Assembly: GCA_007922305.1 (NCBI GenBank)
Contig: ML677374.1
Span: forward strand, 13,697,511-13,761,510
DNA: 64,000 bases
Direction: 5' to 3'
Origin: Dermatemys mawii
Lineage: Eukaryota > Chordata > Testudines > Dermatemydidae
The notes beneath the pieces are model-generated. The model made no database searches, was not told the DNA's origin, and worked only from the letters and a program-made list of their open reading frames with translations. This document shows positions 59,101-64,000 of the stretch, piece by piece. The position numbers were made by a program, and so were the translations under genes. Position 1 is the first letter of the stretch, and each line of letters begins with the position of its first letter.

Positions 59101-62100
59101 GGCAGCAGAAATTATTAAAGGAAAGTTCCAAAAGCAATTGCAGACAATACATTACAGCAAGTATGCTGCAAATTACCTCCAGATCCCCCTTGGTAATGGA
59201 TTCTTCCTCCACTCGGAACTGCAAGTCCTCCACTTTCCTGTGGGGTTAGGGGGAGAAAAGCCAAAATCAGTAAAGCCAGGAGTAAAATTTTATCACTGAG
59301 TCACTCCCACAGAAGGCCCCTGCAAAACAAAAGGGTAAGAGGAGTGGGATCAGGATAAATTATATACGCAAACCACTCAGCAGAAGTTAAGCATTCCCTG
59401 CGGCAGGCAGCTAATTAGCATAACTTATGCAAAGCAGATTCTCCTCTTTCTGCAATGTGAGCAGTGCTGCTGTACAGCTCCATATGGATACTGGAGGAGT
59501 TGGCTTTTGACTTTAATCCATTGGCACCATAGGACTGAGCAAGGTCTTTCTGCCAGCTGTTCACTGATGCATTTTGCAGGCAAACATTGGGAAACCCCAG
59601 TGCCAAGGGCTGAAGGATTCATTGCTGGATATTCACAGACAACCAGGGCTTTTTCCTTCATGGGTGACTATGGGCAGTGTCTCACGTCCCCATGTTGTGG
59701 GAACGATGAACCAGACAGGCAGAAAAAATCTTCACAAGAGATTAATGCTGTACAGGCATCTCTCTCTCACATACACAACTCCATTACAAAAATAAAACCC
59801 ACTCATGATGCAATTGCAATTCAATTTTCTTGGTAAATTTAACTGTCTTTGTCCTTTTATCAGATTTTTTTTTTAGCAATAAATTTGAGCAGCGGATGTT
59901 GCCGTGGGAACCAGATGTAAGGACTCGGTGATTCTCCATCCTGGATAAAAATAGCTCTGTCTATATATATCAAACTTTAAAAACAAGCTTCCTTGTCTAA
60001 ACCTCTTCTAATCAGAGGAGGCATCTGTTGTTGCTTAGGTAGAGAACTCAGCAGTCTTGGGTTAAACGATCTCCTGCTTCTTGTAGCATGGAAAGGGAGC
60101 TGAGAAAGAGTGGGAGTCCTGTGCATGAAGGAACATCTTCCGACGGGGCATCTTTCCCATAAAAAGGGAGAGTGAGTAACTACCACACACGCAACCAAGG
60201 GAAACGTCTTTATACTCCCACCATCAGCAGAAGGCTTTTTGTAACTGGAGTCCTTGGATCACTTGGCTGACTAGAGAAGACCTTCTTTCTCAGCGCATTC
60301 TCACATATATGCAAGTCTTATATGCTAGCACATGGACACTGAAGTGGCTGTCTGAAGGATCTGAGATTTGGGGGAAGGCACATGTGACAGGGCACAGTTA
60401 CAGGGACAGTACCTGGTGCTTGGTAAACAAGGTTAAACTCCAACTCCACTTTCCCCTCCCCTCTCACAGAAGCCTTTAAGATCATCAGCTTGCAAAGCAG
60501 GGTGGGGAAGGAAATGTCTTTGGGGAAGGTCGGATCCCATAACTAGACTTATAGGACTGGGATGAACCCCAGGCTGGGAGTGTTCCTGTTTCCTTTCTGA
60601 TGACAGAATAAAAAGAATGCAAAAGATATGTTAACCCTGATACTTCAGAGGAAGGCTTTGCTGACTGCCCGATTTTTAAAAAATGCTTCAATCCCACCTC
60701 CTCAAAGCATTAGTTAGCGCATACTCAGTGCCATTAATGATTACGGTCATTGTCAGGACACAATCCAGACCTCCTTTTGTGTAGTATTGTTAATAATCCA
60801 TTTGCTGCTGCTTTCCATGCATTCTGTGTCCAGCCAGTGAACCTGGCAAATGGTCTTTGAAGTGCCAGTGTCCTGCTGAATATTGTAATCTTGGGAATGT
60901 GGGCACTTCAGAGCTGATGGCCGGGAGTGGCGGCTGATAGCATGTTTTGTCCTAAGTACCACCTATATTAAACAGCCACAAAGCGGTTCTAATCACACCA
61001 GTCTTTTTGGATGAGAACCAGAACGACCATTCTCCTATGTGCGAAGTATCCCATATCCTTATTTGGCCAGGAAAGAGACTGGCCATGAATAAATGGAGGC
61101 TGGGAACTAGAAGGAGGTTTGTACCCATCATATGAGTGAGGTTTGGGAACAGCCTCCCAACAGGGGTAATGGGGAAAACAATCCAATCCGTTTAAAAATG
61201 GAGCTTGACACATTTATGAACAGGATTGTATGACAGGATGACTGCGATAGCCAGGGACTGGACTCAATACCCAGCAGGGCCCTTCCAGTCCGATGTTCAC
61301 AGGTTACTTTCCTCATCAGATTTCTTTACACTCAAAGAAGCAATTGAGCTGATTTGGCTGAGTACACTTAACACAAGAAGAGCAATAGCACAGATGTTTT
61401 GGATGCAACAGGGGATATAAGTAATGATCCCATTTCAAGCCTCCTTTAAACACTGCTAGGCAAAGGCGCTCGGAACGCTAGCCTACCAAACGCTGCCTTT
61501 CTATTGTGATTAGCCTTAGCACTCCAGTCACCTTAATGGATAATCCTCAGGGGACAGAAGGCCTGAATGGTCTGATATGTTAACTACAGTCAGCTGGGCT
61601 CGCTCATTTCCATTGCCATCTACTTCACTCACATTGTTCATCTGTTTCCCAGGTCTCTGCACCACCTACTCACTGTCCACACAAAGACCACCACCAATGT
61701 CAATTAAAGCCCAATATATTGTACATGCATTGAAATCAGGGAGTCAAGGATCCGAGTCCAGGATACTTTCTGAAAAGCACGATATAAGAGCAAGGCATCA
61801 TCATCTAAGTCAAGGTAAATACACCAATGAAATACCTTGGCCTGTCTCCCCCTCCCTTCAACTTACTACCTCTGCTATATTACCTCTGCTATTTTTACAC
61901 ATTTCCTAGTCCCACTCCAGTGGGACTTTACTAGGTTACTTTACTAGGTTACCTTTTCTCCTCTTCCAGTTGGTTCAGCAGCTCCACCTTTTCCTTCTGC
62001 ACCCCGTCTACCAGGGTCCGTGCTCGCTGGAGATTCGCCTCCGCCTCTGTGACATACTGTAACAGAAAGAAATCCCACCCCACAGCCCACCAGTTACATT

Positions 62101-63661
62101 TGCAATACGCAGTTGTTCAAAGCTTAACAGGGGGATTGAACTGGATATCTCAGGGGTTAGCCTCCATACAGATCATTTACTTTCATCTCTAGTAAGCATT
62201 TCCCAGCAAACTCAGCAAATAGAAGTCTGCCGGGCACCTTATCCTTTTGATAACCTGACTCCAGATACCCATTCTGAGCATGAGAAACCCAGCCCGGAGC
62301 TCTTTTGAAAATCTGGCCTTAGGTCACCAAATCAAACCCAGCCCAGGTTGGCAACAACTAGAGCTGGGTGAACAATTTATCTGATGGGTTTAGCCCATTT
62401 TTTCTGCTCCTCAGCTAGCTATGAAGAGACTGATTTTTATGAATCCATTTCTTACTGGCAATTGTTTGATGAACGCTTTATGCAAACAGTTTTCAAGCTC
62501 TGCGGGCTGTCTGACTGGCATGTGGTTGGACAGCTATGGCACGTGGTATCATTTCTGCTTCCTGAGTGGACAATGAAAGTTCTAGAAATCTGAACAGCCA
62601 GTGCCCATACTGGAGTAAACACACCTGTCCACCTGGGAATAAGATTTTATGCATTTGCAGCACTTCCCCATATACAATTTAATGTGAACAAAACACCATG
62701 TGCACAAATGCTTGTGTAAAAGGGGAGTGAACATGTTTAACTCTTGTGCAAATGTCCTTGTACAATTTCTCTGACTTCACCCAGTGCTAGTAGTGACCAA
62801 ACGTTACTCTCACAGCTGGGGGCTATTCATTGAGTTCAGTATCTGGTGGCACTGCAAAAAACACCTGAATACAATCCCTGATTGGCAGCCTCAGCAACGA
62901 GACCCATGGAGCGAATGGCCCAGGGAGAACGAATTCCCCTTTCCCCTGCAGATGGGCTCATGCCGCTCGTCTTCACCACTATTAATCAGGTATTCTGATT
63001 AGAGAGAAGCTTACGGGAATACTTTGTGCTCTGTCTCTCCATGCTTCTCCCCCGAACGTGGAGACAGGAGAGCTAGCAGCAAGGATCAGTGATGGAAAAA
63101 CCCCTGGTTGCACCATTTAGGCAGCTGTCTGGCTACTTTGTGCACAAAGGCAACACAAAATGGCCTAAAGTTGGAACCAAGAATCTAGACACTGATGTAG
63201 GTAACACGGTGCAGCCTCCTGGAATGGATAGAGTTATACCAGGATGAAAAGCGATTACATCAGTCTTCCACCAGCACCAAATCCAGCTTCTCTCTCTCTA
63301 ACGGCAAGTTGTAGGGGCTTCAATTTCATGGGCTGAGCTGCAAACATCCCATTGGCCTCAACACCTGCCAGCAGATGAGCTTAAAGCTAAAGGTGGAGCC
63401 TGAAGCTGGGGAGGTCCGAGATAGGACAAGGGTTTTTGGCCCTGCTGTTGCCACATGCTTCACCTGCTCATGTTGGGCCTTCAGGATGGCAATTTCCTTC
63501 TCCACCTCGCAGATGTGGCTGGTGGCCTTGGCAACCTCCGCTCTCTCCAGATCTCGCTCCGCCAGCAGCTGCTCGATGTGCTGCTGCTTTTCCTTCAGCG
63601 CCTCCTGCAGGGCGGTCGTGCCAGAGATCTTCCGGGCATAGCGAGAAGAGGTCTCCGTCAG
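35856..63661 (-). CDS. CLIP2: CLIP2 (CLIP-115), C-terminal 710 codons, spliced
   Basis: Twelve minus-strand exon pieces join into one frame of 2133 nt (710 residues plus stop). The pieces are 63661-63464, 62056-61953, 59237-59177, 53682-53578, 51583-50639, 47053-46996, 45523-45440, 44897-44741, 44095-43936, 42811-42626, 36670-36608 and 35867-35856. Every intron is GT-AG and the phases are compatible throughout. The protein matches remembered human CLIP2 almost continuously, including [67 protein letters not shown] and [14 protein letters not shown]2 is a cytoplasmic linker that tracks growing microtubule plus ends. Its two N-terminal CAP-Gly domains bind tubulin and EB proteins, and the rod encoded here dimerises it. 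The CAP-Gly exons and the start codon lie beyond position 64000. The tail ends EEKH, without the zinc knuckles and EEY/F motif of its paralogue CLIP1, which favours CLIP2. In humans CLIP2 lies in the Williams-Beuren region between RFC2 and GTF2IRD1. Confidence 0.97.
35868..36607 (-). other. CLIP2 intron, 740 bp
   Basis: The last intron before the terminal exon. Most of it is a CR1-like repeat fragment in minus orientation (35985-36440). Confidence 0.85.
35985..36440 (-). mobile_element. CR1-like LINE 3' fragment, minus strand
   Basis: AAAGGACCACCAGATTATCT followed by CTAACCTCCTGTTCATCACC is a degraded LINE 3' terminus in reverse. The rest (AATTGAAATTAGACCGAAGT, GACCTGGGGGGAAATTCCTT) matches a sequence I recall as recurrent in turtle genomes. 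It fills most of the last CLIP2 intron. Confidence 0.6.
36608..36670 (-). CDS. CLIP2: CLIP2 exon 11 of 12 seen here (tail exon)
   Basis: 63 nt, 21 codons, phase 0, reading [16 protein letters not shown] then SHKQE. The acceptor is TTCCGTTATAG and the donor is GAG|gtaggt. Human CLIP2 has [16 protein letters not shown] followed by AQKQEDKH and stop. The exon sits about 6 kb from the previous one, with a CR1 copy between them, and is too short to detect by ORF length. Confidence 0.93.
37351..38700 (-). mobile_element. CR1 LINE, 5'-truncated, minus strand, disabled
   Basis: The 3' end at 37351 carries the CR1 signature (GGACTGGAAGGGACCTCAAG on the plus strand). Upstream, minus-strand frames at 38543-37974 and 37866-37603 translate to the C-terminal reverse transcriptase of CR1 ORF2: [28 protein letters not shown], then the post-RT segment [20 protein letters not shown]. 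The catalytic FADD-type motif reads FAGN, and the frame breaks between the two pieces beside a T-run near 37965. So this is a dead copy sitting in a CLIP2 intron. CR1 is a non-LTR retrotransposon common in turtles, crocodilians and birds. Confidence 0.93.
38710..38796. mobile_element. Short MITE beside CR1
   Basis: GAGCTCTGTCTACACTACAG at the left and CTAGTATGGACAGACATAGC at the right form imperfect inverted repeats about 86 bp apart, directly next to the truncated 5' end of the CR1 copy. Confidence 0.45.
39845..40015. repeat. Foldback (inverted) repeat
   Basis: A 34-nt arm at 39864-39897 (GATTTAGGAGCTTAAATCTC...) recurs as its reverse complement at 39962-39995 with two mismatches. Weaker pairing extends outward through TGTTGCAACATCT. 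The loop is about 64 bp. Confidence 0.75.
40100..40205 (+). mobile_element. SINE 3' tail, diverged
   Basis: GTGGGGACAGTACCCGGCAC, GGGGGCCTCCGAGTGCTATT and ACAAATAAATGAC follow the order of the SINE tail at 23440. Confidence 0.5.
40690..40862 (+). mobile_element. SINE 3' tail interrupted by a 55-bp duplicated segment
   Basis: TTTGTACAGCACCTAGCACA at about 40725 is followed, after about 60 bp of foreign sequence, by GTCTCTGACTGGGATCACTG and CGGCAATACAGATAATAAAT, which resumes the tail. The inserted part is a diverged copy of 41192-41247. Confidence 0.6.
40751..40805. repeat. 55-bp direct repeat, copy 1
   Basis: TAGAGATGTTAACTGATTGC ... GTTCAGAGAAAATGCAGTCC, about 85% identical to 41192-41247. 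Lies inside a SINE tail. Confidence 0.75.
41192..41247. repeat. 55-bp direct repeat, copy 2
   Basis: TAAGAGATGTAAACTGACTG ... GTTCAGAGAAAATGCGGTCC. Lies about 440 bp from copy 1 and outside any SINE that I recognise. Confidence 0.75.
42026..42076. repeat. Short tandem duplication in CLIP2 intron
   Basis: AGGGTCTAGCCATCTG occurs at about 42036 and again about 21 bp later, a small tandem duplication. Confidence 0.75.
42626..42811 (-). CDS. CLIP2: CLIP2 exon 10 of 12 seen here
   Basis: 186 nt, 62 codons, phase 0 at both ends. It starts [19 protein letters not shown] and ends [15 protein letters not shown] at CAG|gtagta. The acceptor is AAATGTGAAG, with its pyrimidine tract about 25 nt further up. 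The serine-rich DQRRYSLID segment breaks the coiled coil as in mammalian CLIP2. The open frame extends through both splice sites, so the edges come from homology plus splice signals. Confidence 0.94.
42812..43935 (-). other. CLIP2 intron, 1.1 kb
   Basis: Mostly AT-rich with no clear repeat, apart from a short SINE-like phrase near 43470-43540. Plus-strand open frames here overlap the exons as antisense shadows. Confidence 0.85.
43936..44095 (-). CDS. CLIP2: CLIP2 exon 9 of 12 seen here
   Basis: 160 nt. It completes the Arg codon, then reads [40 protein letters not shown] and [13 protein letters not shown]. It ends in phase 0 at CTG|gtgaga. The acceptor is CCTCCCTCAG. The match to human CLIP2 is near-complete. 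A four-copy minisatellite with (CA)n on the transcript strand begins about 20 nt upstream of the acceptor. Confidence 0.95.
44096..44740 (-). other. CLIP2 intron, 645 bp
   Basis: Over a third of this intron is the minisatellite at 44115-44341. The rest is unremarkable. Confidence 0.85.
44115..44341. repeat. Minisatellite with embedded (TG)n
   Basis: TTGTCTTTGGGGCAG occurs four times (44143, 44216, 44261, 44304). Its flank AACCTCACAAAGGGGAACGT occurs at about 44115 and 44276. Each CAGCACAG-type end runs into a (TG)n stretch, 44162-44190 being the longest, followed by (TCTG)n. Confidence 0.9.
44741..44897 (-). CDS. CLIP2: CLIP2 exon 8 of 12 seen here
   Basis: 157 nt. It completes the split Ala codon, then reads [30 protein letters not shown] and [20 protein letters not shown] with E and part of R. 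This is the most conserved block of the distal rod in human CLIP2. The acceptor is CTTCCCTTAG and the donor is AAAG|gttggt, a non-canonical +3/+4. The open frame continues into the intron, but homology stops at the donor. Confidence 0.95.
44898..45439 (-). other. CLIP2 intron, 542 bp
   Basis: A short intron with no recognised repeat. It begins with the downstream of two GTAAGT donors. Confidence 0.85.
45440..45523 (-). CDS. CLIP2: CLIP2 exon 7 of 12 seen here
   Basis: 84 nt reading (E)[20 protein letters not shown] then TLRAQVS, plus one base of an Ala codon. The acceptor is ATTCACCTAAAG, a weaker pyrimidine tract than its neighbours. Two GTAAGT donors lie 7 nt apart at the 3' end. Only the downstream one, G|gtaagt at 45439, keeps the frame into SAVENKCK of the next exon, so it was chosen. 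Confidence 0.92.
45524..46995 (-). other. CLIP2 intron, 1.5 kb
   Basis: Contains the (GA)n tract at 46245-46284, which is (TC)n on the transcript strand. Nothing else is recognised. Confidence 0.85.
46245..46284. repeat. (GA)n microsatellite
   Basis: About 40 bp of GA dinucleotides in a purine-rich stretch. Confidence 0.95.
46996..47053 (-). CDS. CLIP2: CLIP2 exon 6 of 12 seen here (small)
   Basis: 58 nt reading [19 protein letters not shown] and leaving after one base of a Glu codon (GAAG|gtaatg). The acceptor is CCTTTATTTCAG. Human CLIP2 has the matching MIESNDISEET segment directly after the SQHTH that aligns with SQHAN. A (GT)n run lies 24 nt upstream of the acceptor on the transcript strand. 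Confidence 0.92.
47077..47113. repeat. (CA)n microsatellite
   Basis: An uninterrupted AC dinucleotide run of about 37 bp in a CLIP2 intron. It is (GT)n on the transcript strand. Confidence 0.95.
50005..50130 (-). mobile_element. MIR-like SINE fragment, reverse
   Basis: AACTTCACATAGCAGGTCAG, TCCAGAGCCAGGATAGACCC and ACTCTCCTGGCTTAACCACA follow the reversed MIR order. Confidence 0.5.
50639..51583 (-). CDS. CLIP2: CLIP2 exon 5 of 12 seen here (large central coiled-coil exon)
   Basis: 945 nt, 315 codons, phase 0 at both ends. The acceptor is TATTGTTTCAG before LTTVAEKSR and the donor is AAC|gtatgg after SQHAN. It encodes most of the central rod: a near-unbroken heptad coiled coil with few prolines. 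An NWK...H...L.D.K pattern recurs with tryptophans at exon residues 121 and 211, exactly 90 residues apart. [20 protein letters not shown] and [15 protein letters not shown] follow, as in human CLIP2. Residues around 30-48, next to the human HSGPPPP segment, are the most diverged. The open frame runs 30 codons past the acceptor into the intron, but homology and the splice signal place the exon start at 51583. Confidence 0.97.
51584..53577 (-). other. CLIP2 intron, 2.0 kb
   Basis: Contains a repetitive, possibly LTR-derived segment at about 52570-52945 and a SINE-like phrase near 52410-52520. The remainder has no recognised feature. Confidence 0.85.
52570..52945 (+). repeat. Repetitive, possibly LTR-derived segment in CLIP2 intron
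   Basis: Contains CAATTGGTCC and ACTATTTAAG promoter-like boxes, followed by degenerate tandem copies of TCTGACC(n)CTGGCTTGG at about 52835-52925. I recall similar sequence in turtle LTRs, but the class is not established. Confidence 0.4.
53578..53682 (-). CDS. CLIP2: CLIP2 exon 4 of 12 seen here (35-codon probable cassette exon)
   Basis: 105 nt, 35 codons, phase 0 on both sides, starting [18 protein letters not shown] and ending KELEDSR. The acceptor is TGTGTGACCAG and the donor is AGG|gtaatc. From memory, the two human CLIP2 isoforms differ by 35 residues (1046 versus 1011), which equals this exon's coding length. That it is a cassette exon is my inference from its size and symmetric phase. 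Confidence 0.94.
54355..54600 (-). mobile_element. MIR-like SINE, reverse
   Basis: TTGTACAGCATCTATAGCTA, AACTGAGGCCCGGAGAGTTT and AGCCAGGATTAGAACCCAG, then CCTAACAATTAGATAACACT: a fairly complete reversed MIR-type element in a CLIP2 intron. Confidence 0.7.
56665..56933. mobile_element. Palindromic MITE in CLIP2 intron
   Basis: The outer inverted repeats GTGCCTACACTGCAG (about 56670) and CTGCAGTGTAGATACAC (about 56918) flank a GC-rich interior. Its two halves are roughly reverse complements (GGGCTTGGGCTGGAGCCCAG; CCCAGCCTGAACATTTACAC). No coding capacity. Confidence 0.7.
57197..57677. mobile_element. MITE with terminal inverted repeats in CLIP2 intron
   Basis: GTCTTCACTGCAGAGTTA (from 57204) pairs with TTAACTCTGCAGCGAAGAC (to 57670), one mismatch over about 18 bp. 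The interior is about 440 bp and non-coding. I found no convincing target duplication, so the superfamily is open. Confidence 0.65.
59177..59237 (-). CDS. CLIP2: CLIP2 exon 3 of 12 seen here
   Basis: 61 nt. The first G completes the Arg codon split by the previous intron. The rest reads [20 protein letters not shown], as in human CLIP2. The acceptor is TAACCCCACAG and the donor is GAG|gtaatt. It ends in phase 0, which lets the next exon be skipped without a frameshift. Confidence 0.95.
61100..61302 (+). mobile_element. CR1 LINE 3' end, plus strand
   Basis: Near the end it carries GGACTGGACTCAATACCCAG then GGGCCCTTCCAGTCCGATG, the CR1 terminal signature. Diverged upstream 3' UTR/ORF2 sequence precedes it (GGGAACAGCCTCCCAACAGG). 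The left boundary is approximate. Confidence 0.75.
61925..61950. repeat. 13-bp tandem duplication at a CLIP2 5' splice site
   Basis: ACTTTACTAGGTT occurs twice, back to back (61925-61937 and 61938-61950), on the intronic side of the exon ending at 61953. Confidence 0.93.
61953..62056 (-). CDS. CLIP2: CLIP2 exon 2 of 12 seen here (coiled coil)
   Basis: 104 nt. It enters in phase 0 ([30 protein letters not shown]) and leaves after two bases of an Arg codon (AAAAG|gtaacc). The next exon supplies the third base. The acceptor is TTCTGTTACAG. A 13-bp tandem duplication starts at the donor and repeats the GTAACC donor sequence (see findings). Confidence 0.95.
62057..63463 (-). other. CLIP2 intron, 1.4 kb
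   Basis: Non-coding, with GT-AG ends. I see no clear interspersed repeat. The short open frames in it look like chance frames. Confidence 0.85.
63464..63661 (-). CDS. CLIP2: CLIP2 exon 1 of 12 seen here (start of coiled coil)
   Basis: 198 nt, 66 codons, phase 0 at both ends. The acceptor is a pyrimidine-rich stretch ending TTCTAG and the donor is CAG|gtgaag. It begins [12 protein letters not shown] and ends AILKAQHEQ, nearly identical to human CLIP2 just after the second CAP-Gly domain, where the long coiled coil begins. It is rich in E, K, Q and L with heptad spacing. The GC content is clearly higher than in the flanking intron. Confidence 0.96.
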
Positions 63662-64000
63662 CTAGAAGGAAGAGTTAAGATGTGACGGCTCTGTCGCTGT
63701 GCTCTTCTTCCCACCCATGCAAGCAGCATTCACCAGCCAGACAGAGCGAATGCACACACCCAGTGCCCCTTTGGAGCTGGAGTGCAGCTCGATCCACTAG
63801 CTCCCAGAGCATGCGCCGTCTGGAGCTAGGAGTACATGGCCTCGTTGGACGGGGAGAGGGTGAGGTTCCCAGTCAGAATGAGATTGCAGACCAGCTCCCT
63901 GCAGACTGGATAGTTCTTCTGGGCAGCCATGGGAAGGGAGTTCTCCAGGAACAGGGCTAAGGGGTGTGAAGATCACAATTTGAACTTTTCAAGAACAATG
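63662..64000 (-). other. CLIP2 intron (incomplete at window edge)
   Basis: This is the intron upstream of the first exon seen here. It holds no CLIP2 sequence that I recognise. An exon-like minus-strand segment, 63957-63829, is described in the findings. Confidence 0.85.

Larger units (their letters stand above)
53683..59176 (-). other. CLIP2 intron, 5.5 kb
   Basis: Contains a MIR-like SINE (54355-54600), a palindromic MITE (56665-56933) and a second MITE with terminal inverted repeats (57197-57677). A 140-codon plus-strand open frame at 58408-58830 resembles no family I know and has no coding support. Confidence 0.85.
59238..61952 (-). other. CLIP2 intron, 2.7 kb
   Basis: Contains a 3'-end CR1 fragment on the plus strand (about 61100-61302) and a 13-bp tandem duplication at its 5' splice site. 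I recognise nothing else. Confidence 0.85.

Noticed and set aside
63375..63685. Plus-strand open frames opposite the first CLIP2 exon
   Set aside because: Antisense to a conserved exon, with no independent similarity.

Overview
This window is vertebrate nuclear DNA. The interspersed repeats point to a turtle, or at least a non-avian sauropsid. They include CR1 LINE 3' ends, MIR/CORE-type SINE pieces, hAT and foldback MITEs, and short high-copy sequences I associate with chelonian genomes. That assignment rests on remembered repeat families, not on a search.

The only protein-coding gene I can support is CLIP2 (CLIP-115, a microtubule plus-end linker protein) on the minus strand. Twelve coding exon pieces lie between 63661 and 35856. 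They splice with GT-AG introns and compatible phases into 2133 nt: the C-terminal 710 residues plus a stop. This is the coiled-coil rod and tail. The N-terminal half with the two CAP-Gly domains lies beyond the right edge. The terminal coding exon holds only three codons and the stop. A repeat-poor stretch of about 4.3 kb follows, ending near an AATAAA signal at 31495-31500, and is read as the 3' UTR.

Layout. 1-31.4 kb: intergenic DNA downstream of CLIP2, with no convincing gene. It is full of degraded SINE pieces, CR1 fragments (one split by a hAT MITE), a probable minus-strand LTR with TATA and CCAAT boxes (20272-21070), an LTR-like fragment (28783-29270), a 706-bp hAT-type element with a perfect 8-bp target duplication (30161-30866), and a palindromic MITE (30934-31176). 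In mammals GTF2IRD1 follows CLIP2, so this stretch would be the spacer toward it; I recognised no GTF2IRD1 exon. 31.5-35.9 kb: CLIP2 3' UTR. 35.9-63.7 kb: CLIP2 exons and introns, with a CR1 copy that keeps reverse-transcriptase motifs but has a broken catalytic motif (37351-38700), more CR1 ends, MITEs and microsatellites. 63.7-64 kb: intron, with one unexplained exon-like segment.

I found no new system. The observations most worth checking are local: duplicated splice donors at two CLIP2 exons, dinucleotide tracts and a minisatellite beside acceptors, a probable 105-nt cassette exon, a twin-primed retroposon with a 14-bp target duplication, and a short duplicated segment inside a SINE tail.
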